The notes under the pieces: generated by a model | What the model saw: only the letters and a program-made list of their open reading frames with translations | The model's database searches: none | Told to the model about the DNA's origin: nothing | Shown here: positions 1 to 6,808 of the stretch, in pieces | Layout: every line of letters begins with the position of its first letter | How positions within the stretch are numbered: position 1 is the first letter of the stretch | From: Candidatus Kuenenbacteria bacterium CG_4_8_14_3_um_filter_39_15 | GTDB lineage: Bacteria; Patescibacteriota; Patescibacteriia; UBA2196; GWA2-42-15 | DNA: 9,775 nt | Reading direction: 5' to 3' | NCBI GenBank assembly: GCA_002782365.1 | Contig: PFHP01000066.1 | Coordinates: 1 to 9,775 of the forward strand | Position numbers and translations under genes: made by a program

Positions 1-797
1 TAGAAGCCACCAATAAACAGGTGGTGAGCTTTGCCGACCAGCTGCAGAATTTGGAAAAAGTTTTGACTAGTTCAAAAAATCGCGGTTCTCTGGGCGAGGC
101 CAATTTGGAATTGATTTTGAGCAACATCTTGCCGCCGCAGGCCTACGCCATGCAATACCGTTTTAAGGACGGCGAAATAGTGGACGCGGTGGTTAAAATT
201 AAAAACAATCTTTTGCCGGTGGATGCTAAGTTTTCTCTGGAAAATTACCGCCGAATTATCGCCGAAACCAACGGGGAAAAGAAAAAAGAGCTGGAGCACG
301 TTTTTAAAAACGATTTAAAAAAGCGCATTGACGAAACAGCCAAGTATATCCGGCCGAATGAAGGAACTTTGGATTTTGCCTTTATGTTCATTCCGGCCGA
401 GGGCATTTATTATGATTTGTTAATTAATGAGGTCGGTGCGATCAAAGTGGATACTGGCGGATTGATTGATTATGCTTTTAAGGAAAAGAAAGTGATTATT
501 GTTTCACCGACGACTTTTGCCGCTTATTTACAGACTGTGCTGCAGGGTCTGCGGGCGCTCCAGATTGAAGAATCAGCCAAGGAAATCCGCCAGCGGGTAG
601 AAGAACTTGGCAAGCATATAGTCAATTATGACACATATATGCAGAAATTGGGGAATAATTTGGGTACTACTGTTAATGCCTATAATACGGCGTATAAAGA
701 GCTGAATAAGATTGACAAGGACGTGGTCAAAATTACGGCAGGGGAGAAGAAAATTGAGGTTCTTTCAATTGAAAAGCCTAGATCTATTAAGGAATAG
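1..797 (+). CDS. rmuC: DNA recombination protein RmuC, 3' part (cut by left edge)
   Basis: The reading frame is open from the first complete codon at 3, and the GTG codons at 21 and 24 are probably internal, so this is the C-terminal 264 or so residues of a longer protein. RmuC proteins normally begin with a membrane anchor and a long coiled coil, and the first visible residues (ADQLQNLEKVL) look like the end of that coil. Counting from the codon at 21, the conserved RGSLGE is at 21-26 and a PD-(D/E)XK-like pattern follows: VDAV with D55, then PVDAK with D68 and K70, then FSLENYRR. This is the RmuC domain of a predicted nuclease-fold family linked to limiting recombination and inversion between short repeats; the biochemical activity is not firmly known. 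The stop is TAG at 795. It is followed by an 89-nt gap with its own promoter, so rmuC is probably not cotranscribed with atp by design. No terminator hairpin is visible after it. Confidence 0.9.
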   Translation, partial: EATNKQVVSFADQLQNLEKVLTSSKNRGSLGEANLELILSNILPPQAYAMQYRFKDGEIVDAVVKIKNNLLPVDAKFSLENYRRIIAETNGEKKKELEHVFKNDLKKRIDETAKYIRPNEGTLDFAFMFIPAEGIYYDLLINEVGAIKVDTGGLIDYAFKEKKVIIVSPTTFAAYLQTVLQGLRALQIEESAKEIRQRVEELGKHIVNYDTYMQKLGNNLGTTVNAYNTAYKELNKIDKDVVKITAGEKKIEVLSIEKPRSIKE

Positions 798-837
798 ATT
801 ATTTTATCGTATATTAGTCAAAAAAAATCTGAACGGG

Positions 838-866
838 TTGACTATTAGGTTAAATTAGCATAAAAT
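838..866 (+). promoter_or_regulatory. Sigma70-type promoter of the atp operon
   Basis: TTGACT (838-843, five of six consensus) and TAAAAT (861-866, five of six) are separated by exactly 17 nt. Transcription would begin near 873, giving a leader of about 14 nt before the GTG of the first atp gene at 887. The position, just upstream of the first gene and after rmuC, is what the main promoter of the cluster would need. The call rests on sequence match only. Confidence 0.65.
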
Positions 867-886
867 TAATTATAAATAATAAAATT

Positions 887-1171
887 GTGGATAAAAATAA
901 CAAAAATTATTGGTGGCAATTGGGATTAAAAATATTTGCGGAAAGCACTGGTTGGATTGCCGCGCCAATAATTGGCGCGCTTTATTTAGGCAGATGGCTG
1001 GACAGCAAATATGATACAGGGCAATTGTTTTTTTTAAGCATTACAATTTTGGCTTTTGTCATATCGTCAATCGGCATTGGTATGACCGGAATGAAATATA
1101 TGCGGTTGATTGAAAAAGATGAGCTGTTAAGAAAAAGCAAGAATAATCAGAAGGATAAAGAAAAAAATTAA
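887..1171 (+). CDS. atpZ: AtpZ/AtpI-family membrane protein (ATP synthase gene 1)
   Basis: A 94-residue protein with two hydrophobic segments (about 20-36 and 46-68) and a charged Lys-rich tail. Between them is the family signature G-x3-LGRWLD (G30 to D39) followed by a polar turn, typical of the small two-helix AtpZ/AtpI proteins encoded first in bacterial F-type ATP synthase operons. Members are thought to assist c-ring assembly or Mg2+/Ca2+ supply to the synthase and are not part of the final enzyme; the exact role is unsettled. The GTG start at 887 is the only sensible start, as the conserved region begins soon after; no Shine-Dalgarno is present. It is followed after 10 nt by atpB, consistent with cotranscription. 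The name AtpI is also used for this family; the longer four-helix AtpI can be excluded by length. Confidence 0.85.
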   Translation: MDKNNKNYWWQLGLKIFAESTGWIAAPIIGALYLGRWLDSKYDTGQLFFLSITILAFVISSIGIGMTGMKYMRLIEKDELLRKSKNNQKDKEKN

Positions 1172-1181
1172 AGTTAAAAAA

Positions 1182-2000
1182 ATGGCCGAACAGGCAGCTA
1201 ATAATATAGTTGAACGCACAGAGGGACATGAGCATACTTTATTTGCGCAACCAGTTTTTAATTTTAGTAATTTTCAGGTGACTAATTCATTGCTGACTTC
1301 CTGGCTGGCGGTTTTTTTAATTATTATTATTGCTTTGGCTATTAAATTGAAATTAAAAAAAGTGCCGGGTGTCTTTCAGAGCATGATAGAAAAAATTGTC
1401 GTAGGAGCTTTTGATATAATGGATTTGGTGACCAATGACCGCAAAAAAAGCGAGCGAGTATTCCCGCTTGTGTTTTCAATTTTTATTTTTATTTTAATCA
1501 ATAATTGGCTGGGGTTAATTCCTGGTATCGGTTCAATCACATATAACGGAGTGGCTATGTTCCGCGGCGGCACGGCGGACATGAATACTACTTTAGCCCT
1601 GGGAATTTTTTCAGTGCTGGCGGCTAATGTTTTCGGCGTCATCGTAGCGGGGGCATGGAATTATTTTAATAAATTTATAAATTTAAAAGCCTTAATTGAA
1701 ATTCCCAAGAAAATTATTAAAGAGCCGGTAATAGTTTTGGTTAATCCAATAAATTTTTTTGTGGGATTAATTGAGATTATTTCGGAGATTGCCAAAGTGG
1801 CCTCACTCTCTTTTCGTCTTTTTGGCAATGTTTTTGCGGGCGAAGTGCTGTTAGCTTCTATTGCGGCTATGGCCGCGTATCTAGTGCCTTTGCCTTTTAT
1901 GTTTTTGGAGTTGATTATCGGAGTGATTCAGGCTTTAATTTTCGCTATTTTGTCTCTGGTTTATTTCACCATTGCCTCCCTGGAACACGAATCTCATTGA
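1182..2000 (+). CDS. atpB: ATP synthase Fo subunit a
   Basis: A 272-residue multi-helix membrane protein forming the stator half-channels that carry ions to and from the c-ring. The diagnostic helix reads SFRLFGNVFAGE (210-221): R212 matches the essential Arg210 of E. coli and E221 matches Glu219. In the last helix, ELIIGVIQAL (243-252) places Q250 at the Gln252 position and Glu243 at the His245 position, a substitution also common in other bacteria. Hydrophobic segments lie near 38-56, 94-116, 137-159, 185-205, 210-238 and 240-265. There is a cytoplasmic insert of Lys/Pro-rich sequence near 163-183. The ATG at 1182 follows an A-rich stretch without a Shine-Dalgarno. It ends in TGA, showing that UGA is a stop in this organism. 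A 104-nt AT-rich gap precedes atpE. Confidence 0.96.
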   Translation: MAEQAANNIVERTEGHEHTLFAQPVFNFSNFQVTNSLLTSWLAVFLIIIIALAIKLKLKKVPGVFQSMIEKIVVGAFDIMDLVTNDRKKSERVFPLVFSIFIFILINNWLGLIPGIGSITYNGVAMFRGGTADMNTTLALGIFSVLAANVFGVIVAGAWNYFNKFINLKALIEIPKKIIKEPVIVLVNPINFFVGLIEIISEIAKVASLSFRLFGNVFAGEVLLASIAAMAAYLVPLPFMFLELIIGVIQALIFAILSLVYFTIASLEHESH

Positions 2001-2092
2001 AGCATAAAAATTTTAAATTAATAATTAAAATAATCTAAGGCGACTTTAAATATAAAATTAAGATAAAAAAACAGTCGACCGATGATTATTAA

Positions 2093-2097
2093 AAAGG
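2093..2097 (+). promoter_or_regulatory. Shine-Dalgarno of atpE
   Basis: AAAGG, 7 nt before the atpE ATG, is the clearest ribosome-binding site in the operon; most other genes here start after A/T-rich sequence with no such motif. Subunit c is needed in many copies per enzyme, so a better initiation site is what one would expect. The rest of the 104-nt gap (2001-2104) is AT-rich and shows no other confident element. Confidence 0.5.
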
Positions 2098-2104
2098 TCA
2101 TATT

Positions 2105-2317
2105 ATGGATTTAACTTTAATTGCCAAGGCATTGGCGATTGCGGTGGGAGGTATTTTTCCGGCTTACGCCATTGGAAAAATTGGAGCCAAAGCCATGGAG
2201 TCTATCGGGCGCAATCCAGAAGCGGCTGGCAAGATTCTAGTGCCGATGTTGCTTGTTTCTGCTTTTGCTGAAGCTATTGCTATTTACGCCTTGATTATTG
2301 CCTTCTCGATCAGCTAG
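2105..2317 (+). CDS. atpE: ATP synthase Fo subunit c (proteolipid)
   Basis: A 70-residue two-helix hairpin that forms the rotating ring. Helix 1 spans about 3-30, the polar loop contains RNP (36-38; RQP in E. coli), and helix 2 spans about 44-69 with the ion-binding carboxylate E56 in AFAEAIAIYAL. The residue after E56 is Ala and the helix-1 position of the Na+-liganding Gln is Ile23, so a proton-coupled ring is inferred. The helix-packing motif GxGxGxG is changed to F18-x-A20-x-A22-x-G24. Length is slightly shorter than the common 75-80. The start is set by a Shine-Dalgarno at 2093. A GC-rich hairpin follows the stop by 18 nt. Confidence 0.96.
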   Translation: MDLTLIAKALAIAVGGIFPAYAIGKIGAKAMESIGRNPEAAGKILVPMLLVSAFAEAIAIYALIIAFSIS

Positions 2318-2335
2318 TTTGATTATTTATATTGT

Positions 2336-2357
2336 CCCCCGATGTTAATATCGGGGG
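2336..2357. repeat. GC-rich hairpin between atpE and atpF
   Basis: CCCCCGAT (2336-2343), loop GTTAAT, ATCGGGGG (2350-2357): a perfect 8-bp stem in an AT-rich gap. No T-run follows, so it is not a standard terminator. It lies just after the atpE stop, where a hairpin could protect the 3' end of an abundant atpE transcript or damp read-through into atpF. Nearly the same stem and loop recurs at 9200-9220 inside the element before atpC, so it may be a dispersed repeat unit. Confidence 0.7.
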
Positions 2358-2384
2358 CAGAGATAAGTAATTAAATTTAAGAAG

Positions 2385-2879
2385 ATGGAAATTCTAAAAC
2401 TTTTTGGAATTGATTGGAAATTAATGCTGGCGCAGTTGGTAAATTTTGCCGTGGTTATCGCCGTGCTTTGGTTTTTTGCTTTAAAACCTTTAACTAAAAT
2501 GATGAGAGAGAGAAATAAAGAAATAGAAAAAGGTCTGGATGATGCTCGGCAGGCAGAAGCAAGGCTGACTGAAGTTGAAAAGCTGGTTAATGATAAAATT
2601 AAAGAAACTAAATTTGACGCCGATATAATTTTAAATGAGGCAAGAAAGGAAGCGGAAAAAGCAAAAAGCGCGGCAGCGGAAAAAACCAAAAAAGAAATTG
2701 AAGCGATGATTGAGAAAGCTAAAAAGCAGCTGGCAAGCGAGAAGCGCGCGATGATTAGTGAGGTTAAGGGAGAAGTTGGAGAAATGATCGTCAGGGCTCT
2801 GGAAAAAATTTTGTCACGGGGGTTAACCAAAGAAATGGATAAAAAATATATTGATCAAACATTAAAGGAATTAAAATAG
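2385..2879 (+). CDS. atpF: ATP synthase Fo subunit b
   Basis: A 164-residue peripheral stalk subunit. An N-terminal membrane helix (about 14-34, ending in the conserved ALKPLTKMMRER) is followed by a long, highly charged amphipathic region rich in Lys, Glu and Ala (about 36-145) that forms the right-handed coiled-coil stator arm reaching delta and alpha. Length is typical (E. coli 156). The ATG at 2385 has a weak purine stretch (AAGAAG) directly before it and gives the correct short N-terminus before the membrane helix. The stop is separated by a single base from the atpH start, so the two are translationally linked. Only one b-type gene is present, so the stator is probably a b2 homodimer. 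Confidence 0.93.
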   Translation: MEILKLFGIDWKLMLAQLVNFAVVIAVLWFFALKPLTKMMRERNKEIEKGLDDARQAEARLTEVEKLVNDKIKETKFDADIILNEARKEAEKAKSAAAEKTKKEIEAMIEKAKKQLASEKRAMISEVKGEVGEMIVRALEKILSRGLTKEMDKKYIDQTLKELK

Positions 2880-2880
2880 G

Positions 2881-3285
2881 ATGAAGAAAAAAGACCAAGT
2901 AAAAATATTAGCCGCTGCTTTGTATGCCGCGGCGCGGGATAAAAAACAGCCAGAGCTTGAAAAAGTGGTTAGCAACTTCGGGTTGTATTTAAAAGCAAGA
3001 GAGCTGATGAGTTTGCTGCCGGAGATTTTAAGTGAACTGGAAAGAATTTATTTTGAGGATAAAAATATTGTGGCGGCGGAAGTGATTAGCAAGAATAAAT
3101 TAAGCGATCACCAATTGGCAGAGATTGCGGGGTTAGTCCAAAATAAAACTGGCAAAAGCGCGCGGGTTAAACAGGTTGAGAACGAAGAGCTGATTGGCGG
3201 CGCGGCCATCAGGCATGATGATAAATTACTGGATTTGTCGCTCAAAAATCAATTAATAAGTTTAAAAAAACAATTAGCTAATTAA
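2881..3285 (+). CDS. atpH: ATP synthase F1 subunit delta (short form)
   Basis: A 134-residue homologue of subunit delta (OSCP), which caps the alpha3beta3 head and binds the b-dimer. Family members are usually about 175-180 residues. The C-terminal domain is intact: a strand at about 62-70, KLSDHQLAEIAGLVQNKTG (73-91) and ELIGGAAIRHDDKLLDLSLKNQL (103-125), with the signature LIGG at 104-107 and D118/S120. The N-terminal helical domain is shortened: ILAAALYAAA (9-18) matches the usual first helix, but the next conserved part comes about 40 residues too soon, so helices of the six-helix bundle appear missing. No frameshift is visible, and the gene starts one base after the atpF stop. Ten bases separate it from atpA. 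Confidence 0.88.
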   Translation: MKKKDQVKILAAALYAAARDKKQPELEKVVSNFGLYLKARELMSLLPEILSELERIYFEDKNIVAAEVISKNKLSDHQLAEIAGLVQNKTGKSARVKQVENEELIGGAAIRHDDKLLDLSLKNQLISLKKQLAN

Positions 3286-3295
3286 ATTAAAAACT

Positions 3296-4828
3296 ATGTC
3301 GTATGATTATTTAATTAAAAGTTTACAAAGCCAATTGGAAGGCTGGCAGGCTGAAGTTAAAGAAGAAACGATTGGCCAAGTGACTGAAATTGGTGATGGC
3401 ATTGCCAAAATTTCTGGTTTAGCTGACGTTATGTCATCAGAAATGCTTGAATTTGAAGCGGCTGATAACAGTAAAATTTATGGCATAGTCTTAAACTTAG
3501 AAGAGCATTCAGTCGGTGCTGTTATTTTTGGTGAATATGAAAAATTGCAAGAGGGAGATAAAGTCAGAAGGACAGAGAGAATTTTGGAAGTGCCGGTGGG
3601 CGAGGCAGTGGTGGGCCGGGTAGTCAATCCCTTAGGAGAGCCGCTTGACGGCAAAGGGCCGGTTGAATCAAAAGAATTTTACCCCGTGGAAAAAATTGCC
3701 CCCGGGGTGATTAAAAGGCAGTCAGTTAAAGAGCCGCTGCAAACCGGGATTAAAGTGATTGATTCTATTATTCCGATTGGCAAAGGGCAGCGGGAGCTGA
3801 TCATTGGCGACAGGCAGACAGGAAAAACTGCTTTGGCAATTGACACGATTATTAACCAAAAAGGAAAAGATGTAATTTGCATTTATGTGGCTATTGGGCA
3901 AAAGGAATCAAAAATTGCCAAGATCGTGGCAAAATTAGAAGAACATGGAGCAATGGAATATACCACGGTTGTTTTGGCCGGGGCAAGCGAATCAGCCACA
4001 TTGTCTTTTATTGCGCCATATGCCGGCTGTGCCATGGGAGAATATTTTATGGATAAAGGCCGGCATGTGCTTTTAGTTTATGATGATCTTTCAAAACATG
4101 CCATCGCCTACCGTCAGATGTCGCTGCTATTGCGCCGTCCGCCGGGCAGGGAAGCTTTTCCCGGGGATGTGTTTTATCTGCATTCACGTTTACTCGAGCG
4201 GGCGGCTAAATTGAGCGATGAGTTGGCCGGCGGGTCTTTGACAGCCTTGCCAATTATTGAAACTCAAGCGGGAGATATTACGGCTTATATCCCAACCAAT
4301 GTGATTTCAATTACTGACGGGCAGATATTTTTGGAAACCGATTTATTTTACAAGGGCATTAGACCGGCGTTGAACGCCGGATTGTCCGTATCGCGCGTTG
4401 GTTCGGCGGCGCAGATTAAAGCCATGAAAAAGGTGGCCGGTAAATTAAAACTGGATTTGGCGCAGTTTAGAGAATTAGAAGCCTTTGCCCAGTTCGGCTC
4501 TGATTTGGATGAGGCAACAAAAAAGCAGATTGCCAGAGGCAGGCGGGTGACTGAAATTTTAAAGCAAGGCCAGTATAAGCCAATTGACCAGCCGTTGCAG
4601 GTATCAATAATTTATGCGGTGACGCAAGGACTTTTGGATGAAGTGGCGGTAGAAAAATTGGCGGAGTTTGAAGAGAAACTATTCAGTAAAATGAAAAGTG
4701 AAGGCAAAGATGTCTTAAAAGAAATTGGCGAGACAAGTGATTTTTCTGAAAAAAGCGAAAAGAAAATGAAAAAAATAATTTTAGATTTGGTTGAGATGGG
4801 ATTTATGGAAGAAAAAAATGAGAGTTGA
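3296..4828 (+). CDS. atpA: ATP synthase F1 subunit alpha
   Basis: A 510-residue non-catalytic nucleotide-binding subunit, alternating with beta in the hexamer. The N-terminal beta-barrel domain (about 25-95) contains IGQVTEIGDGIAKISGL. The Walker A is GDRQTGKT (171-178), the Walker B strand is HVLLVYDD (257-264), and the alpha signature RPPGREAFPGDVFYLHSRLLER (281-302) follows. DELAGGSLTALP is at 308-319, and SVSRVGS (364-370) carries the arginine finger R367 that reaches into the beta catalytic site. The C-terminal helical domain is complete. The length and motif order are normal. No Shine-Dalgarno precedes the ATG. It ends with TGA and is followed by an unusual 143-nt gap before atpG. Confidence 0.98.
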   Translation: MSYDYLIKSLQSQLEGWQAEVKEETIGQVTEIGDGIAKISGLADVMSSEMLEFEAADNSKIYGIVLNLEEHSVGAVIFGEYEKLQEGDKVRRTERILEVPVGEAVVGRVVNPLGEPLDGKGPVESKEFYPVEKIAPGVIKRQSVKEPLQTGIKVIDSIIPIGKGQRELIIGDRQTGKTALAIDTIINQKGKDVICIYVAIGQKESKIAKIVAKLEEHGAMEYTTVVLAGASESATLSFIAPYAGCAMGEYFMDKGRHVLLVYDDLSKHAIAYRQMSLLLRRPPGREAFPGDVFYLHSRLLERAAKLSDELAGGSLTALPIIETQAGDITAYIPTNVISITDGQIFLETDLFYKGIRPALNAGLSVSRVGSAAQIKAMKKVAGKLKLDLAQFRELEAFAQFGSDLDEATKKQIARGRRVTEILKQGQYKPIDQPLQVSIIYAVTQGLLDEVAVEKLAEFEEKLFSKMKSEGKDVLKEIGETSDFSEKSEKKMKKIILDLVEMGFMEEKNES

Positions 4829-4875
4829 GCTGATTACATATAAATTTCTAATTTAATTTTTAATAATAAGGTGTA

Positions 4876-4920
4876 GGTCGCTCTGGTGCCTCCGCTATGC
4901 TCCGGCACAACAGAGCGCCC
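4876..4920. repeat. Long GC-rich hairpin upstream of atpG
   Basis: GGTCGCTCTG (4876-4885) pairs with CAGAGCGCCC (4911-4920) except for one mismatch, and inside it GTGCC (4886-4890) pairs with GGCAC (4904-4908), leaving a 13-nt loop. It is far richer in G+C than its surroundings. It looks like an inserted REP-like repeat or a structured RNA leader; no T-run follows, so it is not a typical terminator. Confidence 0.7.
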
Positions 4921-4929
4921 ATTCTCGCT

Positions 4930-4957
4930 GCTCGACGCAAAGCAGTTTGCGTCGAGC
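4930..4957. repeat. Perfect 12-bp hairpin just before atpG
   Basis: GCTCGACGCAAA (4930-4941), loop GCAG, TTTGCGTCGAGC (4946-4957): a perfect stem. Its right arm can alternatively pair downstream, TCGAGC (4952-4957) with GCTCGA (4963-4968), a small hairpin that would end 3 nt before the atpG ATG. The two pairings exclude each other, as in attenuator-like leaders, though a plain palindromic repeat would look the same. Confidence 0.7.
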
Positions 4958-4971
4958 TTAACGCTCGAACT

Positions 4972-5886
4972 ATGCCGCAGGCAACAAGAGAAATTAAAAG
5001 AAGAATAAAGTCGGTTAGTAATACCAGAAAGATTACTAAAGCGATGGAAATGGTGGCGGCGGCTAAGATGAGGCGAGCGGTGGCCAAAGTTTTGGCTACC
5101 AGAAGCTATGCTGATTTGGCTTGGCAGACAGTGATCCACCTGGCAAAAAAAGTGGATACCAGGCACCATCCATTTTTTAGAGAGCGCCCAGAGATTAAAA
5201 ACGTGGCGCTGGTGCTCATCAGCACCAATCGCGGATTGTGCGGCAGTTTTAACATCAATTTGGTGCGCCAAGTGACTGAATCAATAAAAATTCATCATCC
5301 CCAACTAAAGACAACTAATATTATTAGTTACGGGGTGAGAGGCAGAGATGAAGCCAGGAGAAGACATTTAAATTTAATTGCTGATTTTCATAAAGAGGAC
5401 ATTACGGATGATTCAACCATTATCAGGCCGATTGCCCAGCTGGTGGCTAAAGATTATATTGAGGGTAGATGCGACAAAGTTTTTGTGGCTTTTACAGATT
5501 TTATAAGCGCTTTGGAACAGAGACCGCATGTCAAGCAGCTTTTGCCAATTGTGCCCAAGATTGATGAGAGATTGGGGCATATAATTCATGAAAAAGATCT
5601 GGCAGCAGATATTAATGTGGAAAATTTTTCCGAATTTATCTTTGAGCCAGATACTAAAACCGTTTTAGATGCATTTCTGCCGCGCTTAGTGGAAGTGCAG
5701 ATTTATCAGGCAGTCCTGGAAAGCGAGGCATCGGAACATTCCGCTCGGATGATGGCAATGAGGAACGCCAGTGATGCGGCTGATGAAATGATCGGGGATT
5801 TAACCTTGGCGTTTAATAAGGCGCGGCAGGCGGGGATTACCGCGGAACTAGCTGATATTACAGGAGGCAGAGCGGCGCTGGAATAA
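4972..5886 (+). CDS. atpG: ATP synthase F1 subunit gamma
   Basis: A 304-residue central rotor shaft. The start at 4972 is chosen because MPQATREIKRRIKSV matches the family N-terminus (the frame stays open upstream to another ATG at 4897, but that part is hairpin sequence and not conserved). The N-terminal helix continues as ITKAMEMVAAAKMRRA (21-36), the Rossmann-like core has STNRGLCGSFN (84-94), and the C-terminal helix has SEHSARMMAMRNASDAADEMI (254-274) and FNKARQAGIT, ending in ITGGRAALE. The usual ending is GAxAL, so GGRAAL is a mild variant, and D269 replaces a conserved Asn. No Shine-Dalgarno is seen; the start codon directly follows a possible small hairpin. Normally atpD comes next; here three unrelated genes intervene. 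Confidence 0.96.
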   Translation: MPQATREIKRRIKSVSNTRKITKAMEMVAAAKMRRAVAKVLATRSYADLAWQTVIHLAKKVDTRHHPFFRERPEIKNVALVLISTNRGLCGSFNINLVRQVTESIKIHHPQLKTTNIISYGVRGRDEARRRHLNLIADFHKEDITDDSTIIRPIAQLVAKDYIEGRCDKVFVAFTDFISALEQRPHVKQLLPIVPKIDERLGHIIHEKDLAADINVENFSEFIFEPDTKTVLDAFLPRLVEVQIYQAVLESEASEHSARMMAMRNASDAADEMIGDLTLAFNKARQAGITAELADITGGRAALE

Positions 5887-5894
5887 TAAATATT

Positions 5895-5916
5895 AATTAA
5901 ATTATAAAATTTAATT
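5895..5916. repeat. AT-only hairpin ahead of the DinD-like gene
   Basis: AATTAAATT (5895-5903), loop ATAA, AATTTAATT (5908-5916): a perfect 9-bp stem made only of A and T, ending one base before the ATG at 5918. It could hinder initiation or be chance in AT-rich DNA. Confidence 0.35.
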
Positions 5917-5917
5917 T

Positions 5918-6775
5918 ATGAAAAGACAAAAACAGATCACTCTTTTTGAAGGTCAAAAAATCCGCCGGGTTTGGGATGAGAAAAAAGAAAAATGGTATTT
6001 TTCCGTGATTGATATTATTGCTATTCTCACAGAGCAGACAAATTATAATCGCGCGAAAACATATTGGACAACTTTAAAAAATCGCTTAAAAAACGAGGGA
6101 AGCGAAGTGGTCACAAAATGTGACCAGTTGAAAATGATGACTCAAGACGGAAAAATGAGAGAAACAGACGCGGCCGATGTGGAAACGTTTTTGCGTTTAA
6201 TTCAATCTATGCCAAGCAAGAAAGCCGAACCGGTTAAACTTTGGTTAGCCCGCGTCGGTTATGAAAGAATTGAAGAAATCAACGACCCGGAAAAAGCGCT
6301 TAATCGCAGTCGCAATTATTGGCAAAGAATGGGCAGAAGCCAAAAATGGATTCAGCAAAGAATGATGGGACAGGAAATTAGAAATAAATTGACGGATTAT
6401 TGGAAAAATAATGAAGTTAAAGAGCAAGACGAATATGCGATTTTGACAAACATAATTCATGAAGAATGGAGCGATTTAACGGTTCAAGAACATAAAAATT
6501 TAAAAAATTTGAAAAGAGAAAATTTGTGTGATCATATGTCTGATGCTGAACTGGTCTTTACCGCTTTGGCCGAGCTTTCCACGCGCCAAATTGCCGAAAC
6601 AATGGAGGCCAAGGGTTTGGAGAAAAATAAAATTCCGGCTAAAAAAGGCGGTCGGGTGGCAAGAAATGCCCGTTTAGAATTGGAACAAAAAACCGGCAAA
6701 AAAATTGTCAGCGCCGATAATTTTAAGAATTTGGAAAATAAAAAAGTTGTGGCAGAGGGGAGAAAAGATAAATAA
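5918..6775 (+). CDS. BRO-N/DinD-like protein (phage antirepressor-related)
   Basis: A 285-residue soluble protein. Residues about 10-118 form a BRO-N domain: IRRVWDEKKEKWYFSVIDIIAILT, then the family features DQLKMMTQDGKMRETDAAD (69-87), and SMPSKKAEPVKLWLARVGYERIEE (97-120). The C-terminal part (WIQQRMMGQEIRNKLTDYW, HMSDAELVFTALAE at 206-219, GGRVARNARLELEQKTGKKIVSADNF at 244-269) matches proteins annotated as DNA-damage-inducible protein D or BRO-family antirepressors. BRO-N domains bind DNA; such genes travel with phages and defence or accessory islands, and E. coli DinD inhibits RecA. No SOS box is seen upstream, so damage regulation is not supported here. Its last residues, KVVAEGRK, are repeated at 7492-7515, suggesting that the original 3' end was displaced. 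It does not belong to ATP synthase and is probably an acquired gene. Confidence 0.85.
   Translation: MKRQKQITLFEGQKIRRVWDEKKEKWYFSVIDIIAILTEQTNYNRAKTYWTTLKNRLKNEGSEVVTKCDQLKMMTQDGKMRETDAADVETFLRLIQSMPSKKAEPVKLWLARVGYERIEEINDPEKALNRSRNYWQRMGRSQKWIQQRMMGQEIRNKLTDYWKNNEVKEQDEYAILTNIIHEEWSDLTVQEHKNLKNLKRENLCDHMSDAELVFTALAELSTRQIAETMEAKGLEKNKIPAKKGGRVARNARLELEQKTGKKIVSADNFKNLENKKVVAEGRKDK
6743..6766 (+). repeat. 24-nt direct repeat, copy 1 (tail of DinD-like gene)
   Basis: This stretch encodes KVVAEGRK at the end of the DinD-like gene. It matches 7492-7515 at 23 of 24 bases (G at 6757 versus T at 7506). The two copies bracket the toxin-antitoxin pair, so it is either a long target duplication or the scar of recombination between related tails. 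Confidence 0.85.
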
Positions 6776-6779
6776 ATAC

Positions 6780-6808
6780 TTGACACTATATCCTATATGA
6801 TATATAAT
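6780..6808 (+). promoter_or_regulatory. Perfect-consensus promoter with operator-like palindrome at toxin start
   Basis: TTGACA (6780-6785) and TATAAT (6803-6808) are both six of six, with exactly 17 nt between them. TATATC (6787-6792) and GATATA (6799-6804) form an inverted repeat across the spacer and the -10, a plausible operator for the HTH antitoxin, as toxin-antitoxin promoters are usually autorepressed. Transcription would start near 6815, which is downstream of the only canonical toxin start codon (6797). Confidence 0.7.

Noticed and set aside
2105..2317. Na+-coupled subunit c
   Set aside because: The Gln and the Ser/Thr after the carboxylate needed for Na+ binding are Ile23 and Ala57.
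2345..2830. 161-codon open frame on the minus strand opposite atpF
   Set aside because: It is a Ser/Ala/Phe-rich shadow of the Lys/Glu-rich coiled coil of subunit b, with no family resemblance.
4897..4971. Upstream in-frame extension of atpG to ATG 4897
   Set aside because: The extra 25 residues are encoded by the two GC-rich hairpins, resemble nothing in gamma subunits and have no ribosome-binding site; the family N-terminus begins at 4972.
4834..5271. 145-codon open frame on the minus strand opposite atpG
   Set aside because: It covers the conserved N-terminus of gamma and the hairpins; low-complexity, unrecognisable product.
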